A stretch of DNA of 64,000 nucleotides from NCBI RefSeq assembly GCF_004362665.1, contig NZ_SNXR01000016.1, forward strand, positions 80,657-144,656, in the 5' to 3' direction. Source of the stretch: Flavobacterium dankookense. Lineage in GTDB: Bacteria; Bacteroidota; Bacteroidia; Flavobacteriales; Flavobacteriaceae. A program made the position numbers and the translations under genes. Under the pieces are notes generated by a model. The model saw only the letters and a list, made by a program, of their open reading frames with translations, did no database searches and had not been told where the DNA came from. Below, one piece after another: positions 45,852 to 55,311 of this stretch; positions within the stretch are counted from its first letter, which is position 1, and the number at the start of each line of letters is the position of its first letter.

Positions 45852-47114
45852 TTAATTGACAAAGCCATCACTTTTGTCAGAAGGCATTTCATAAATTTCT
45901 AAATCAAAAAATCCTATAGATGCAAAAATATGATCAAAAATGTCAGCCATGATGTATTCATAATTTTCAAAACGTTTGTCGTTTGAAAAAGTATAAATTT
46001 CTAATGGAATTCCATTTGCTGTAGGCTGTAATTGTCTGCAAAGCAATATCATATCTTGATTTAATCCAGGATGCTGAATTAAATATTGTGTAATATATTT
46101 TCTGAACAATCCAAAGTTTGTCATATTTCTACCGTTGACTAAAAGTGATTTATCAATGTTGTGAATAGCATTGTATTTTTCAATTTCTCTTTGTCTGTTT
46201 TCAATATAGTTGGCAACTAATTGAATTTTTTTCATTTCTTCCAATTCGGTTTCTGTCAAAAAGCGAATGCTATTGACTTTAATTAAAATGTGTCTTTTTA
46301 TTCTTCTTCCATCAGAGTCTAACATTCCTCGCCAGTTTCTAAACGAATCCGAAATCATGCTATACGTTGGAATAGTTGTCGTAGTGTTGTCAAAATTTCT
46401 AACTTTTACAGTCGCTAAATTGATTTCAATCACATCACCATCAGCGCCAAATTTGTCAAAAGTTATCCAATCTCCAATTCGAACCATATCATTTAAGGAA
46501 ACTTGAACACTAGCAACAAAACCAAGAATAGTATCTCTAAAAATTAATATGATTATGGCAGAAATTGCTCCAAATGCACCAAGCATTTTTCCTGTATCAA
46601 TATCAAATATTTTAGATATAATAATAAACAATCCAAAAATCCATAAAACAATCATTATCACTTGGATATAGCTGTCAATTGGCTTATCACTATAAGAAGG
46701 ATTTTGCTTTAAATGGTCGCGAAGTGCATGAAAAATTGTCTTAATAATCCATAAACTTAGTAGGACAATATAAATTCCAACAAGCTTACCAAAAACGGAT
46801 TCCCAATAAACAAAATTCTTTAGAATAATTGGAACCGATTTATAGATAAATAGCAATGGTATTAAGTGAGAAATGTATTTAGCAGTTTTATTTGTAACCA
46901 GTAAATCATCGAACTTTGTTTTTGTTTTCTTAGCTAAAACAACCATAGAAGTTACAAGTATAAATCTGAATATAAAGTAAATTATATACGCAATAATACT
47001 CATCAAGAGTATATTAACAAACAAACTCAAATAGGCAGAAATAGTTTCTCCTAATTCTAATTTTTTTAGAAAAGGATAACACCAATCAAATATTTTTTCG
47101 AGTTTTTTATGCAT
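45852..47114 (-). CDS. Mechanosensitive ion channel (MscS family)
   Basis: 420 residues, of the longer YbdG-like subgroup. About five membrane segments (near 28-60, 78-95, 108-130, 150-172, 178-200) end in the pore helix GAFGAISAIIILIFRDTILGFVASVQVSLNDM-type region, of which FRDTILGFVAS is the marker. The beta domain follows with VRIGDWITF and TTIPTYSMISDSFRNWRGM. It opens under membrane tension to release solutes. Its start overlaps the stop of the DUF3817 gene by eight bases, so the two are coupled. Confidence 0.92.
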   Translation of the reverse strand: MHKKLEKIFDWCYPFLKKLELGETISAYLSLFVNILLMSIIAYIIYFIFRFILVTSMVVLAKKTKTKFDDLLVTNKTAKYISHLIPLLFIYKSVPIILKNFVYWESVFGKLVGIYIVLLSLWIIKTIFHALRDHLKQNPSYSDKPIDSYIQVIMIVLWIFGLFIIISKIFDIDTGKMLGAFGAISAIIILIFRDTILGFVASVQVSLNDMVRIGDWITFDKFGADGDVIEINLATVKVRNFDNTTTTIPTYSMISDSFRNWRGMLDSDGRRIKRHILIKVNSIRFLTETELEEMKKIQLVANYIENRQREIEKYNAIHNIDKSLLVNGRNMTNFGLFRKYITQYLIQHPGLNQDMILLCRQLQPTANGIPLEIYTFSNDKRFENYEYIMADIFDHIFASIGFFDLEIYEMPSDKSDGFVN

Positions 47115-47409
47115 TTTTTATGTATTTCTTTTCAATGTAAAAAGTTGCAAACGGCAGGAGCGAAGCTAGTAAAACGATAAATAAGTCTTTTACACTCCAT
47201 TTTTGGCTTTTAAAAACTGCTAATGCCAAAATCCCATAGGCTATGAACAAAACACCATGTGCCATTCCAATTGGATATAATAATGATTTGTATAAATCTA
47301 AATTATTTGGCTTAATAACTAACATATTGAAAAATAAAACTAGATATGAAATACCTTCAGCTATAGCGGTAAATTTGAAAATTTTGATCATAAAATTAAT
47401 TTTATGCAA
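47107..47409 (-). CDS. DUF3817 membrane protein
   Basis: 100 residues with three to four membrane segments. FKFTAIAEGISYLVLFFNML and GMAHGVLFIAYGILALAV are diagnostic of DUF3817 (PF12823). Function unknown. First gene of a two-gene operon with the mechanosensitive channel. Confidence 0.9.
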   Translation of the reverse strand: MHKINFMIKIFKFTAIAEGISYLVLFFNMLVIKPNNLDLYKSLLYPIGMAHGVLFIAYGILALAVFKSQKWSVKDLFIVLLASLLPFATFYIEKKYIKNA

Positions 47410-47496
47410 AGCTAAGTAATAACTTTTGAATACTATTTTTAATGTAATAAAAACGTTAATTTTTAAATTGTGGAAAGTTAAAATGATTTTTAGTAT

Positions 47497-47504
47497 TACT
47501 TTTG
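47497..47504 (+). promoter_or_regulatory. -7 element upstream of the helicase gene
   Basis: TACTTTTG matches TAnnTTTG and lies 18 bases before the ATG. The nearest upstream TTG (47468) is too far for an ideal -33. Confidence 0.45.
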
Positions 47505-47522
47505 CAAATTAGCACAAAATAG

Positions 47523-49052
47523 ATGTCAAAAAACGATATTATTTCGGAAATCGAAGAAAGAAAAGAACTCTATAGTTATCAAGAAAAGGATATTAATACC
47601 ATTTTTGATAGGTTAGACAATGCTCCAAATAATTATCATTTATTATATCAATTGCCTACTGGCGGTGGAAAAACAGTAATTTTCTCTGAAATTGTTCGTC
47701 GATATTTATCAAAACACAACAAAAAAGTTGTAGTGCTAACACATCGAATTGAGCTTTGTAAGCAAACCTCAAAAATGCTTAAAGGATTTGATGTAAAGAA
47801 TAAAATAATCAACAGCAACATCAAAGAATTACCCGATCAAGAGGAGTATTCTTGTTTTGTGGCAATGGTTGAAACCTTAAAAAATCGATTGAATGATGAA
47901 AAATTATTGATTGATAATGTGGGTTTGGTAATTATTGACGAAGCGCATTATAATTCCTTTAGAAAATTATTTAATTCCTTCAAAAATTCATTTATTCTTG
48001 GAGTAACGGCAACGCCATTGAGTTCGAATATTAAGTTGCCGATGTATCAAAATTACAGCGAGTTAATTGTTGGAGATACGATTCAATCTTTAATTGATAA
48101 AGGGTTTTTAGCAAAAGCAACGACGTATAGTTATGATGTTGGTTTGACTTCCTTAAAAGTTGGAATTAATGGCGATTATACCGTCAAGTCATCCGATGAT
48201 TTGTATATGAATATGATTATGCAAGAAAAACTTTTGCATGCGTATACTGAAAAATCATTGGGTAAAAAAACATTGATTTTCAACAACGGAATAAACACTT
48301 CGTTGTATGTTTATGAAACGTTTAAAGAAGCTGGATTTCCTATAAAACACCTAGACAATACCACTTCTGTTGAATATAGAAAAGACATATTGGCTTGGTT
48401 TAAAAAAACACCCGATGCAATTTTAACTTCCGTTGGAATTCTAACCACTGGATTTGATGAGCCAACGGTAGAAAGTATCATTTTGAATAGAGCTACAAAA
48501 TCTTTAACACTTTATTTTCAGATGATTGGTCGTGGTTCAAGAAAATTGCCTAACAAGGATAACTTCATCATAATCGATTTAGGAAATAATGCTCTTCGTT
48601 TTGGACTTTGGAATGAGCCAGTTGATTGGCAACATATTTTTAAGCATCCAGAGTATTATTTAGAAAATCTGAGAGATGATGCTGAAATTGAGCGAAACTT
48701 CAATTACACTATGCCTGAAGCAATTCGTGCAAAGTTTAAAAACACAAAAGACATTAGTTTTAACGTTGAAGAAGAGTTTAAAAGCAACTTAGCCAAAAAT
48801 CTTCGTTCAAAAGTGGTTTTAGAAAAATCTATTAATCAACATGCTACAATGTGTGTTGATAATGCTGAAGAATTGACAGAAGCTCGAATGTTATCAAAAC
48901 TTTTATCTGATGACATCGAAAGTCGTATCGTTCAGTTTGTTAATTGCTTGGGCAAAACCAGTAAAAACTACAGAGAATGGCTTATTGAGGATTATAAAAC
49001 CAATTTGAGTCTTGCTATTGGAAAAAAATACAGAGAACGACAAGTTTTTTGA
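47523..49052 (+). CDS. DEAD/DEAH-box helicase
   Basis: 509 residues, superfamily 2. Walker A GGGKT at 47-51 (LPTGGGKTVIF), motif II VIIDEAHYNSF, motif III VTATPLSS, and the C-terminal lobe with GILTTGFDEPTV (motif V) and FQMIGRGSRKLP (motif VI). The N-terminal SYQEKDINTIFDRL is a Q-like motif. Members occur in restriction or DNA-repair settings, but no methylase or nuclease partner is nearby; a long helical C-terminal tail follows the helicase core. Role uncertain. Confidence 0.9.
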   Translation: MSKNDIISEIEERKELYSYQEKDINTIFDRLDNAPNNYHLLYQLPTGGGKTVIFSEIVRRYLSKHNKKVVVLTHRIELCKQTSKMLKGFDVKNKIINSNIKELPDQEEYSCFVAMVETLKNRLNDEKLLIDNVGLVIIDEAHYNSFRKLFNSFKNSFILGVTATPLSSNIKLPMYQNYSELIVGDTIQSLIDKGFLAKATTYSYDVGLTSLKVGINGDYTVKSSDDLYMNMIMQEKLLHAYTEKSLGKKTLIFNNGINTSLYVYETFKEAGFPIKHLDNTTSVEYRKDILAWFKKTPDAILTSVGILTTGFDEPTVESIILNRATKSLTLYFQMIGRGSRKLPNKDNFIIIDLGNNALRFGLWNEPVDWQHIFKHPEYYLENLRDDAEIERNFNYTMPEAIRAKFKNTKDISFNVEEEFKSNLAKNLRSKVVLEKSINQHATMCVDNAEELTEARMLSKLLSDDIESRIVQFVNCLGKTSKNYREWLIEDYKTNLSLAIGKKYRERQVF

Positions 49053-49066
49053 TTTTCACGACGTTT

Positions 49067-49231
49067 TTAGGTCAAAACTTCATTCAAAATTACTCCTTCC
49101 ATACTATAAAACAGTGATTTGTTCCATTTTTGGTCGTGCACTACATCGATATATTTTTCATGTAAATGCAGTTCGTCGATAATATTTTTAGGTTTAACAG
49201 ATTTATTGTCAGAAATAGCTATTATTTTCAA
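49067..49231 (-). CDS. Possible small protein, 54 codons
   Basis: TTG 49231 to TAA 49067 on the minus strand gives 54 residues, starting LKIIAISDNKSVKPKNIIDE and ending GVILNEVLT. Composition looks protein-like (mixed charged and hydrophobic residues, no repeats) and the frame converges cleanly on the helicase stop. There is no ATG, so it may also be the remaining part of a larger, lost gene. No family recognised. Confidence 0.35.
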   Translation of the reverse strand: MKIIAISDNKSVKPKNIIDELHLHEKYIDVVHDQKWNKSLFYSMEGVILNEVLT

Positions 49232-49329
49232 TTTCGAAATAAATTTGTCATGTTATTATTAGTCAAAAATAATCGACACAAGAAAAAATAATTTTAACAG
49301 TTGTTGATTAGATTATAAAACTGAATATC

Positions 49330-50874
49330 ATGGAAAAAAAGTACGATGTATTATTGATTTTAGAAGGAACTTACCCATTTAACGGAGGCGGAGTTTCTAC
49401 TTGGTCACATATGTTGTGTAATGATGTTAATAATGCTAACTTTTCATTATATTCAATTAACGCTAATTTTGAGTTGAAACCTAAATACGAATTAGGCGAA
49501 AACGTTAAGAATGTAATTCAAGTTCCACTTTGGTCACCACTTGAACCACAAGAAATGGTTGACTATGGTAAAAAGTTTTATAAAATTGTTCGAACTAAAG
49601 AAAGATCTGACGATAAAGATTTAGTTGAGAAATTTATTCCAACATTCAGAAAATTAATTAAAAGTATTTATTCTGATACCAGAGTTGCTTCAGATTTTGA
49701 TGCTATCATTTATTCAATGTGGCAATATTTCCAAACACATGATTACAAAAAAACAATGCTTCATGAAGAAGTTTGGAAAACATTTTGTTCACTTGTAAAA
49801 GAAATAATTTCAAAAGACAACGAGAAAGCAACATTATACGATTTGACATTAGGAATGCGATGGATTTATCGTTTTTTAATTCCACTTTCTATTGATGTTC
49901 CAAAAGCTGATATATCACATTTAACTATTTCTGGATTTCCAGTAATTCCAGCTTTAGTTTTAAAATACAAATACGATACTCCAATTGTAGCAACTGAACA
50001 TGGTGTTTTCATCAGAGAAAGACTTATTGCTATCAATTCATCAGAATATTCATTTTTCTTGAAAAAATTATTAATTCGTTTTTCAGAAAGTATCACGGAA
50101 TTGGTTTATTACAAAGCTGATATGATATTGTCTGTAAACAAGTTCAATATGATTTGGGAAAAAATGTATGGTGCAAACCCAGAAATAATTGATGTTATTT
50201 ACAATGGAGTTGACCACGAATTATTTGCTCCAGCTCCAAAACCAGAAAAATTTAGAGATGTACCAACTGTAGTTGCTGCTGCTAGAATTTTTGAATTGAA
50301 AGATGTAATCACTATGATTAAATCTTGTGGAGAAGCAAAAAAATCAATACCAAATGTTCAATATTTGGTTTATGGTGATAACAATGCAGTTCCAGAATAT
50401 ACAAAAGAATGTAATGATTTAATTGCTGAACTAGGACTTGAAGACAACTTTAAATTAGCTGGATATCATTCAAAACCTCACCAATTATTTTGTGAAGGCG
50501 ATATTTCTATCCTAACATCAATTTCAGAAGGATTTCCATATACTGTTATTGAATCAATGAGTTGCGGAATACCAGTTGTTGCAACAGACGTTGGTGGTGT
50601 TTCTGAAGCATTAGATTCAAGTTGTGGATTTATTTGTAAACCAAAAGACCACGTTGAAATTGGAATGCGAGTTGTTGAATTACTTCAAAACGAAGAGTTA
50701 CGATTACAAATGGGTAGAAATGCTCGTAAAAAAGTAATTGAAAACTTCACCATTGATAAATTCATAAAAGGTTATGAATATGCTTATGAGAAAGTAATGA
50801 CTCAAAAAGAAGTTCAAGTACCACACCCAATATTTATTCAAATGGAAGCACAAGAAGCACAGGAAGCTTCGTAA
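49330..50874 (+). CDS. pelF: GT4 glycosyltransferase PelF
   Basis: 514 residues, cytosolic. The N-terminal LLILEGTYPFNGGGVSTW and the middle ATEHGVFIRERLIAIN are hallmarks of PelF, the UDP-sugar-dependent GT4 polymerase of the Pel polysaccharide. The C-terminal lobe has FKLAGYHSKPHQLF and ISEGFPYTVIESMSCGIPVV with the GT4 E-x7-E pair. The C-terminal extension (about 490-514, rich in Gln, Glu, Ala) is not conserved. It heads a five-gene operon; PelG follows 50 bp downstream. In Pseudomonas, PelF uses UDP-GlcNAc or UDP-GalNAc. Confidence 0.92.
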   Translation: MEKKYDVLLILEGTYPFNGGGVSTWSHMLCNDVNNANFSLYSINANFELKPKYELGENVKNVIQVPLWSPLEPQEMVDYGKKFYKIVRTKERSDDKDLVEKFIPTFRKLIKSIYSDTRVASDFDAIIYSMWQYFQTHDYKKTMLHEEVWKTFCSLVKEIISKDNEKATLYDLTLGMRWIYRFLIPLSIDVPKADISHLTISGFPVIPALVLKYKYDTPIVATEHGVFIRERLIAINSSEYSFFLKKLLIRFSESITELVYYKADMILSVNKFNMIWEKMYGANPEIIDVIYNGVDHELFAPAPKPEKFRDVPTVVAAARIFELKDVITMIKSCGEAKKSIPNVQYLVYGDNNAVPEYTKECNDLIAELGLEDNFKLAGYHSKPHQLFCEGDISILTSISEGFPYTVIESMSCGIPVVATDVGGVSEALDSSCGFICKPKDHVEIGMRVVELLQNEELRLQMGRNARKKVIENFTIDKFIKGYEYAYEKVMTQKEVQVPHPIFIQMEAQEAQEAS

Positions 50875-50924
50875 CCCTTTTTTTTATATAAAAGAGTTTT
50901 CATTTTTGCCCTAACCTACCTACA

Positions 50925-52535
50925 ATGAAAAATCACTTTGAAAACATAGAATTTTTGATGCAAAACATCAAAGATAAGGTTGGTAAACCTGTAAGTACCA
51001 GAGTAGTTATGGCTACTATTGAGTCTTTAGGTATTCGCGACATCGATGTTCCAGAGGATTTTGGTTTTGAATCTATTAAATCTTTAGCAGATTATATCTT
51101 CAGAGAAATAAATGCACTTCCGGATTATCAGGATATAAAAAATGTAAAGGAACGAGAAGAAATAAAAAATCATAAAACAATTCAAGTTTCTGATTATCTC
51201 TTGGTTAAAACCAAACTTTTTGCAAAACATTATCCTTTAGGAATTCTTCACCTTTTACCCGTTTTTCTTCAAATTGCAGCCATTATTTTATTTGGATATT
51301 CGCTTTGGACCTATGTTGGGTTCAATGAAATTCAATCAACAGCTGTAGTCCTTGGCGTAATGGTTGGTCTTATTGTAACTGGTGGTTTTGTTCAAGTTAT
51401 TGGAAGGCAAGCTACATTTTATTGGAATTATGACGATTATGAAATGGTTAGTAAAACGGTTTTCTACCTTATAAAAAAAGGTACAATAAGCTTGTTATTT
51501 GTCATCTTTATTATCTCTTTTTTTAATATTTTCTTCCATTTATTTCCCTTCAATCTTTTAATTGTCATATTTACTTATGCTTTTTTGATTGGATTATTAC
51601 TATTAGTTTTTGCACCACTGCATACAATAAAACAAAGATGGGTAATTTCAGTAGCCATTTTATCTGGAACTGCATTAGCTGTTTATGTAAAATCGCAAAC
51701 GGTATTGTTAATCTATGTAACACATTGGATAGGTATTATTTGTGCAATAATTATAGCTTTAGTTTTTCTAAATATTTTCTTTAAATATAAAATTAGAAAA
51801 AATCAAGTCCATACTAATATTAAATTTAAAACACCAATTTTATTATACCAAAACTATAAATATTTCTTTTATGGAACTGCGGTATATATATTCATTTTTA
51901 TTGATAGAATTCTAGCTTGGACATCAGATACAGAAGGTAAATTGCCTTTAATTATCTATTTTGAAAAAGACTATGAACTTGGAATGGATTTAGCGATATT
52001 GGTTTTTCTTCTGATGACAGGAGTTTTGGAGTATAGTATTGTTTCTTTTACCAAGTTTTTGGATATTGGTCAGAAAGTAACATCTTCTGATACACCTGAA
52101 AAGTTCAATAAGCAATTCATGAAAATGTACTGGTTCAATATACTATTGCTTTTTTTGACATGTGTTTTGATTTTTATCCTGATTTATTTTCTAATAACTG
52201 CTTCTTGGGGTTACAAAGGTCAGTTCAATCAAGTATTGGATAGTGTTAGTATTCGGGTTTGTATAATTGCGGGAATAGGTTATTTCTTCTTAGCTTGGGG
52301 AATGTTAAACTCGCTATATATGTTTACCCTCGGAAGACCAAACCAACCTGTAAAAGCAATTGTTATATCCTGTTTTATAAACATTATAGTTGGATTTATT
52401 TTAAGTAGATTTGTTTCTTATGAATTTAGTGTGATTGGAATGCTATGTGGATCAGTCTTTTATATGCTTTTCACATTTGTTGAAAACAGAAAGTTTTTCA
52501 AGAACCTCGATTACTATTATTATGCAGCGTATTAA
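50925..52535 (+). CDS. pelG: PelG-like exopolysaccharide transporter with extra N-terminal domain
   Basis: 536 residues, against about 450 for PelG of Pseudomonas. Residues about 1-90 form an additional cytosolic helical domain (ENIEFLMQNIKDKVGKPVST, then ESLGIRDIDVPEDFGFESIK), which I do not recognise. From about residue 100 there are about twelve membrane segments in the arrangement of a MOP-type flippase, with VIGRQATFYWNYDDYEMVSK and IFIDRILAWTSDTEG like PelG. It should move the growing polymer across the inner membrane with PelF. Stop overlaps the next gene by 14 bases. Confidence 0.85.
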   Translation: MKNHFENIEFLMQNIKDKVGKPVSTRVVMATIESLGIRDIDVPEDFGFESIKSLADYIFREINALPDYQDIKNVKEREEIKNHKTIQVSDYLLVKTKLFAKHYPLGILHLLPVFLQIAAIILFGYSLWTYVGFNEIQSTAVVLGVMVGLIVTGGFVQVIGRQATFYWNYDDYEMVSKTVFYLIKKGTISLLFVIFIISFFNIFFHLFPFNLLIVIFTYAFLIGLLLLVFAPLHTIKQRWVISVAILSGTALAVYVKSQTVLLIYVTHWIGIICAIIIALVFLNIFFKYKIRKNQVHTNIKFKTPILLYQNYKYFFYGTAVYIFIFIDRILAWTSDTEGKLPLIIYFEKDYELGMDLAILVFLLMTGVLEYSIVSFTKFLDIGQKVTSSDTPEKFNKQFMKMYWFNILLLFLTCVLIFILIYFLITASWGYKGQFNQVLDSVSIRVCIIAGIGYFFLAWGMLNSLYMFTLGRPNQPVKAIVISCFINIIVGFILSRFVSYEFSVIGMLCGSVFYMLFTFVENRKFFKNLDYYYYAAY

Positions 52536-53331
52536 GTTTTTCCTATGGCTTTTGCCTTCGATTTTGATGCCAAGTACTTTCAGTAAAAACGATGAAAAGA
52601 GTACTGTTCTGTTTTGCTACGGAAAGGTTAAAGCTGAAACTATAAAAAATTATACTTATGCTATTTTAGAACCTTTAAATTATAATAGTGCAGCAATTAA
52701 AACGATAAAAAAAACAAATAAAAATGTATTAGCTTATATCAGTTTAGGAGAAGTAAACAGTCAAGCAAAGCATTATAAAGAATTAAAAGATATAGTTTTA
52801 GGAAAGAATAATAATTGGGATAGTTACTATTTAGACTTGAAATCAGAGAAAACAAAAAAGACATTATTATCATTATTTGATGATGCTTTTGAAAAAGGAT
52901 TTGATGGAATGTTTTTGGATAACATTGACAATTTCACACAATTTGGACCACAAAAAGCAGATAAAAATGAATTAATCGCTTTTTTAAAATTGATGAATAA
53001 AAAATATCCTGGGAAAATATTTTTCCAAAATGCGGGTTTAGAATTATTAGATCAAACGAATCAATTTATAGATGGAGTAGTAGTTGAGTCTGTGGCAAGT
53101 AGTTTTACTTTTAAAGATAAAAAATACAGTTTACGAGATAAAAAAGAATTTGAAAATTATATAAAACGAATTAACGATTTAAAAAGTAAATTCAAAACAC
53201 GATTTGTATTAGTTGAATATGCCGATACAAAATCATTGTATGACAAAATAGTAAACCGATTAAAGAAACATAATTTAGATTACTTTATCGGCAAAATTGA
53301 TTTACAAACAATCCCTAATTTTAAGAAATAG
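52522..53331 (+). CDS. PelA-type glycoside hydrolase (GH114-like), stand-alone
   Basis: 269 residues from ATG 52522; the frame is open further upstream inside pelG but the signal-like MQRIKFFLWLLPSILMPS begins here. The fold is that of the PelA hydrolase domain (endo-alpha-1,4-polygalactosaminidase-like): LAYISLGEVN, the catalytic Asp133 in FDGMFLDNIDN, and Glu189 in DGVVVESVASS. In Pseudomonas this domain is one part of a 948-residue PelA with a deacetylase; here it is a separate gene. Exported to the periplasm by its signal peptide. It should trim the polymer. Confidence 0.85.
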   Translation: MQRIKFFLWLLPSILMPSTFSKNDEKSTVLFCYGKVKAETIKNYTYAILEPLNYNSAAIKTIKKTNKNVLAYISLGEVNSQAKHYKELKDIVLGKNNNWDSYYLDLKSEKTKKTLLSLFDDAFEKGFDGMFLDNIDNFTQFGPQKADKNELIAFLKLMNKKYPGKIFFQNAGLELLDQTNQFIDGVVVESVASSFTFKDKKYSLRDKKEFENYIKRINDLKSKFKTRFVLVEYADTKSLYDKIVNRLKKHNLDYFIGKIDLQTIPNFKK

Positions 53332-53334
53332 ATA

Positions 53335-55311
53335 ATGATATATTCAACTACCATAGCACTTGGTTTCGTTAGACTTTGTCTATTGGTTTTGGTATTGTTC
53401 TATCTTAACAGAAAATTTGTCAATTATCATAAACCCGAAAACATCTTTGATTTCATAGCAAATCAATGGTTTAAATACGGTAGTTTATTGACTATTTTAT
53501 TATTTATTTTAGTACAACTGGGAATTTATAATCTTTTTAATGTTATAATAATATTTGTTGTTTTTATCTTCATTGATTATGTTGGAATTCGTTTGATTGG
53601 TAAATCACTCGCTTTTGGAAGTAATAAAATAAAACAAAAGACATTTGAACTCATTAAAAATGTCGAACTTGAAAAAAAATGGTCTTATTATATAAACACT
53701 AGAACAAGTTCAAAAACTAAGAAAAAGCGTTTGTGGATTTTATTACTGTTAGTAACTCTTGGTTTTATTACTTTTTTTAGCCGATATTATTTTACAAAAT
53801 ATGATGTTTATGCGCTTTCTAATCTTTGGATGCTTGAGCTTCAAACGGTTATTGATTTTGATGGACAACGTTGGTTTTATAATGGAGTAACACCTGTTGG
53901 TGAATTAGCTTTAATCAATTTTTATAGCAAAATTTCGAGTATTTCTCCAGAAATAGCTCTAGAATCAATGGGAATTATTGAATCAGTGCTAATTGGAATA
54001 TTAATCTTTTGGTCAGTAAGTAAAATAACTGCTTCAAAATTAATTGCACCAATTGTTGCCTGTTTATTTTTTGCGCTTTGTTATGTTCTGTCACCAATAA
54101 ACATTTCATATATATTGCAACACAAACCGATGTTTTTAGCTCTCTCAATAGCTATTCCAGGAATGGTTTTTTATCTCAATCCAAAGTTGCTAAAATTTAA
54201 TAAGCGTAACTATTTCTTGAACTTTATTTTTGCCTTTATCGCTATTGGTTTAATAGATATATTCACTCTATTGATAATGGTTTTACCTTTTTTAGTAATT
54301 GGTTTTTTATTTTCAAAAAGACAATACAACGGTTATAATTTTATTGTTTTAAAAGCCTTTTTAATTGCTACCGTTTTATTATCAGTTATTTATGGAATGT
54401 CTTGTTATTTCTTAGAATATGACTTTGAAATGTTTTTAAATTCTAGTTTAATAGCAGCAAGTTCATATACTTATTTTCCTCATTTAATTTTGCCGTATAA
54501 TGTTTTGATGCTTTACTATATCTTAATTTCAATCGGATTGCTGCTTTTTTTATTGATTTTGACTTATGGATTTAAAGAAAACTGGCATGAAGCATTCTCA
54601 TTTTTAATATTGTTTATTTTTTTAATATTATTAAGTAATGTAAATAATGAGTGGATTGACACTGAAATGGTAAAACAGGCTATTGCTATTTACATTCCAA
54701 TTTTCATAGGAATTTTGGTTGCCGTTTTATTGAGAATAACGTATCCAATTTATAAAAAAGCAACAGTTGTAAAACCTTATTTTGCAGTTGTTTTAATCTT
54801 TGGATTAGTGTATTCAGCGATTTATTTTCAAGAACCTGAATTCAAAAAAATAAAACAATCTGATACAACAGCCAGACTGATTTTAAACGCTTATGAAAAT
54901 ATTTCTAGTGAATATTTTCCTTATTCTTATGCTGTAGTTAATGCCTATTCAGCACATGCAATCAGCACAAATCAACACTTTTTCATTAACTATGAAGATT
55001 TCTTAGAAGACTATTTGCAAAAAGATCATTTGTATTATAAAAACATTAAAAATAAAAAATTCTTCAGAGAAAATCCTGATTATGTTTTGCCAAAATGTGT
55101 CATCGTTTTCGTTTATAAAAAAAAGCCACAAAGTTTGACCTCTATTGATGAAGGATTTGAATTTAAATCGGAATTAGAACGTCAACTTCAAACTTTAAGA
55201 AATAGAGGAAGAAAAATTGAAATAATATACAAGAACGAAGCTTTCGATGTATATGAAATCATAAATAAGCCCAAAGAATCGAGATTGAATGACTTAATCT
55301 ATAAGATATGA
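53335..55311 (+). CDS. Polytopic membrane protein of the Pel-like operon
   Basis: 658 residues with about twelve to thirteen membrane segments and a short hydrophilic C-terminus (about 540-658, ending NKPKESRLNDLIYKI). A cytosolic loop follows near residues 110-140. I do not recognise the family; the layout with a hydrophilic loop (FDGQRWFYNG) near the fifth segment recalls GT-C type integral glycosyltransferases, but no DD or DxD motif is convincing. It occupies the position where PelD and PelE stand in Pseudomonas. It overlaps the next gene by four bases and starts four bases after the hydrolase, so it belongs to the operon. Confidence 0.8.
   Translation: MIYSTTIALGFVRLCLLVLVLFYLNRKFVNYHKPENIFDFIANQWFKYGSLLTILLFILVQLGIYNLFNVIIIFVVFIFIDYVGIRLIGKSLAFGSNKIKQKTFELIKNVELEKKWSYYINTRTSSKTKKKRLWILLLLVTLGFITFFSRYYFTKYDVYALSNLWMLELQTVIDFDGQRWFYNGVTPVGELALINFYSKISSISPEIALESMGIIESVLIGILIFWSVSKITASKLIAPIVACLFFALCYVLSPINISYILQHKPMFLALSIAIPGMVFYLNPKLLKFNKRNYFLNFIFAFIAIGLIDIFTLLIMVLPFLVIGFLFSKRQYNGYNFIVLKAFLIATVLLSVIYGMSCYFLEYDFEMFLNSSLIAASSYTYFPHLILPYNVLMLYYILISIGLLLFLLILTYGFKENWHEAFSFLILFIFLILLSNVNNEWIDTEMVKQAIAIYIPIFIGILVAVLLRITYPIYKKATVVKPYFAVVLIFGLVYSAIYFQEPEFKKIKQSDTTARLILNAYENISSEYFPYSYAVVNAYSAHAISTNQHFFINYEDFLEDYLQKDHLYYKNIKNKKFFRENPDYVLPKCVIVFVYKKKPQSLTSIDEGFEFKSELERQLQTLRNRGRKIEIIYKNEAFDVYEIINKPKESRLNDLIYKI

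Noticed and set aside
47523..49052. Restriction-modification or defence system around the helicase
   Set aside because: No methylase, nuclease or other defence gene adjoins it.
52435..52521. Upstream extension of the PelA-type hydrolase inside pelG
   Set aside because: The extension destroys the signal peptide that begins at ATG 52522.
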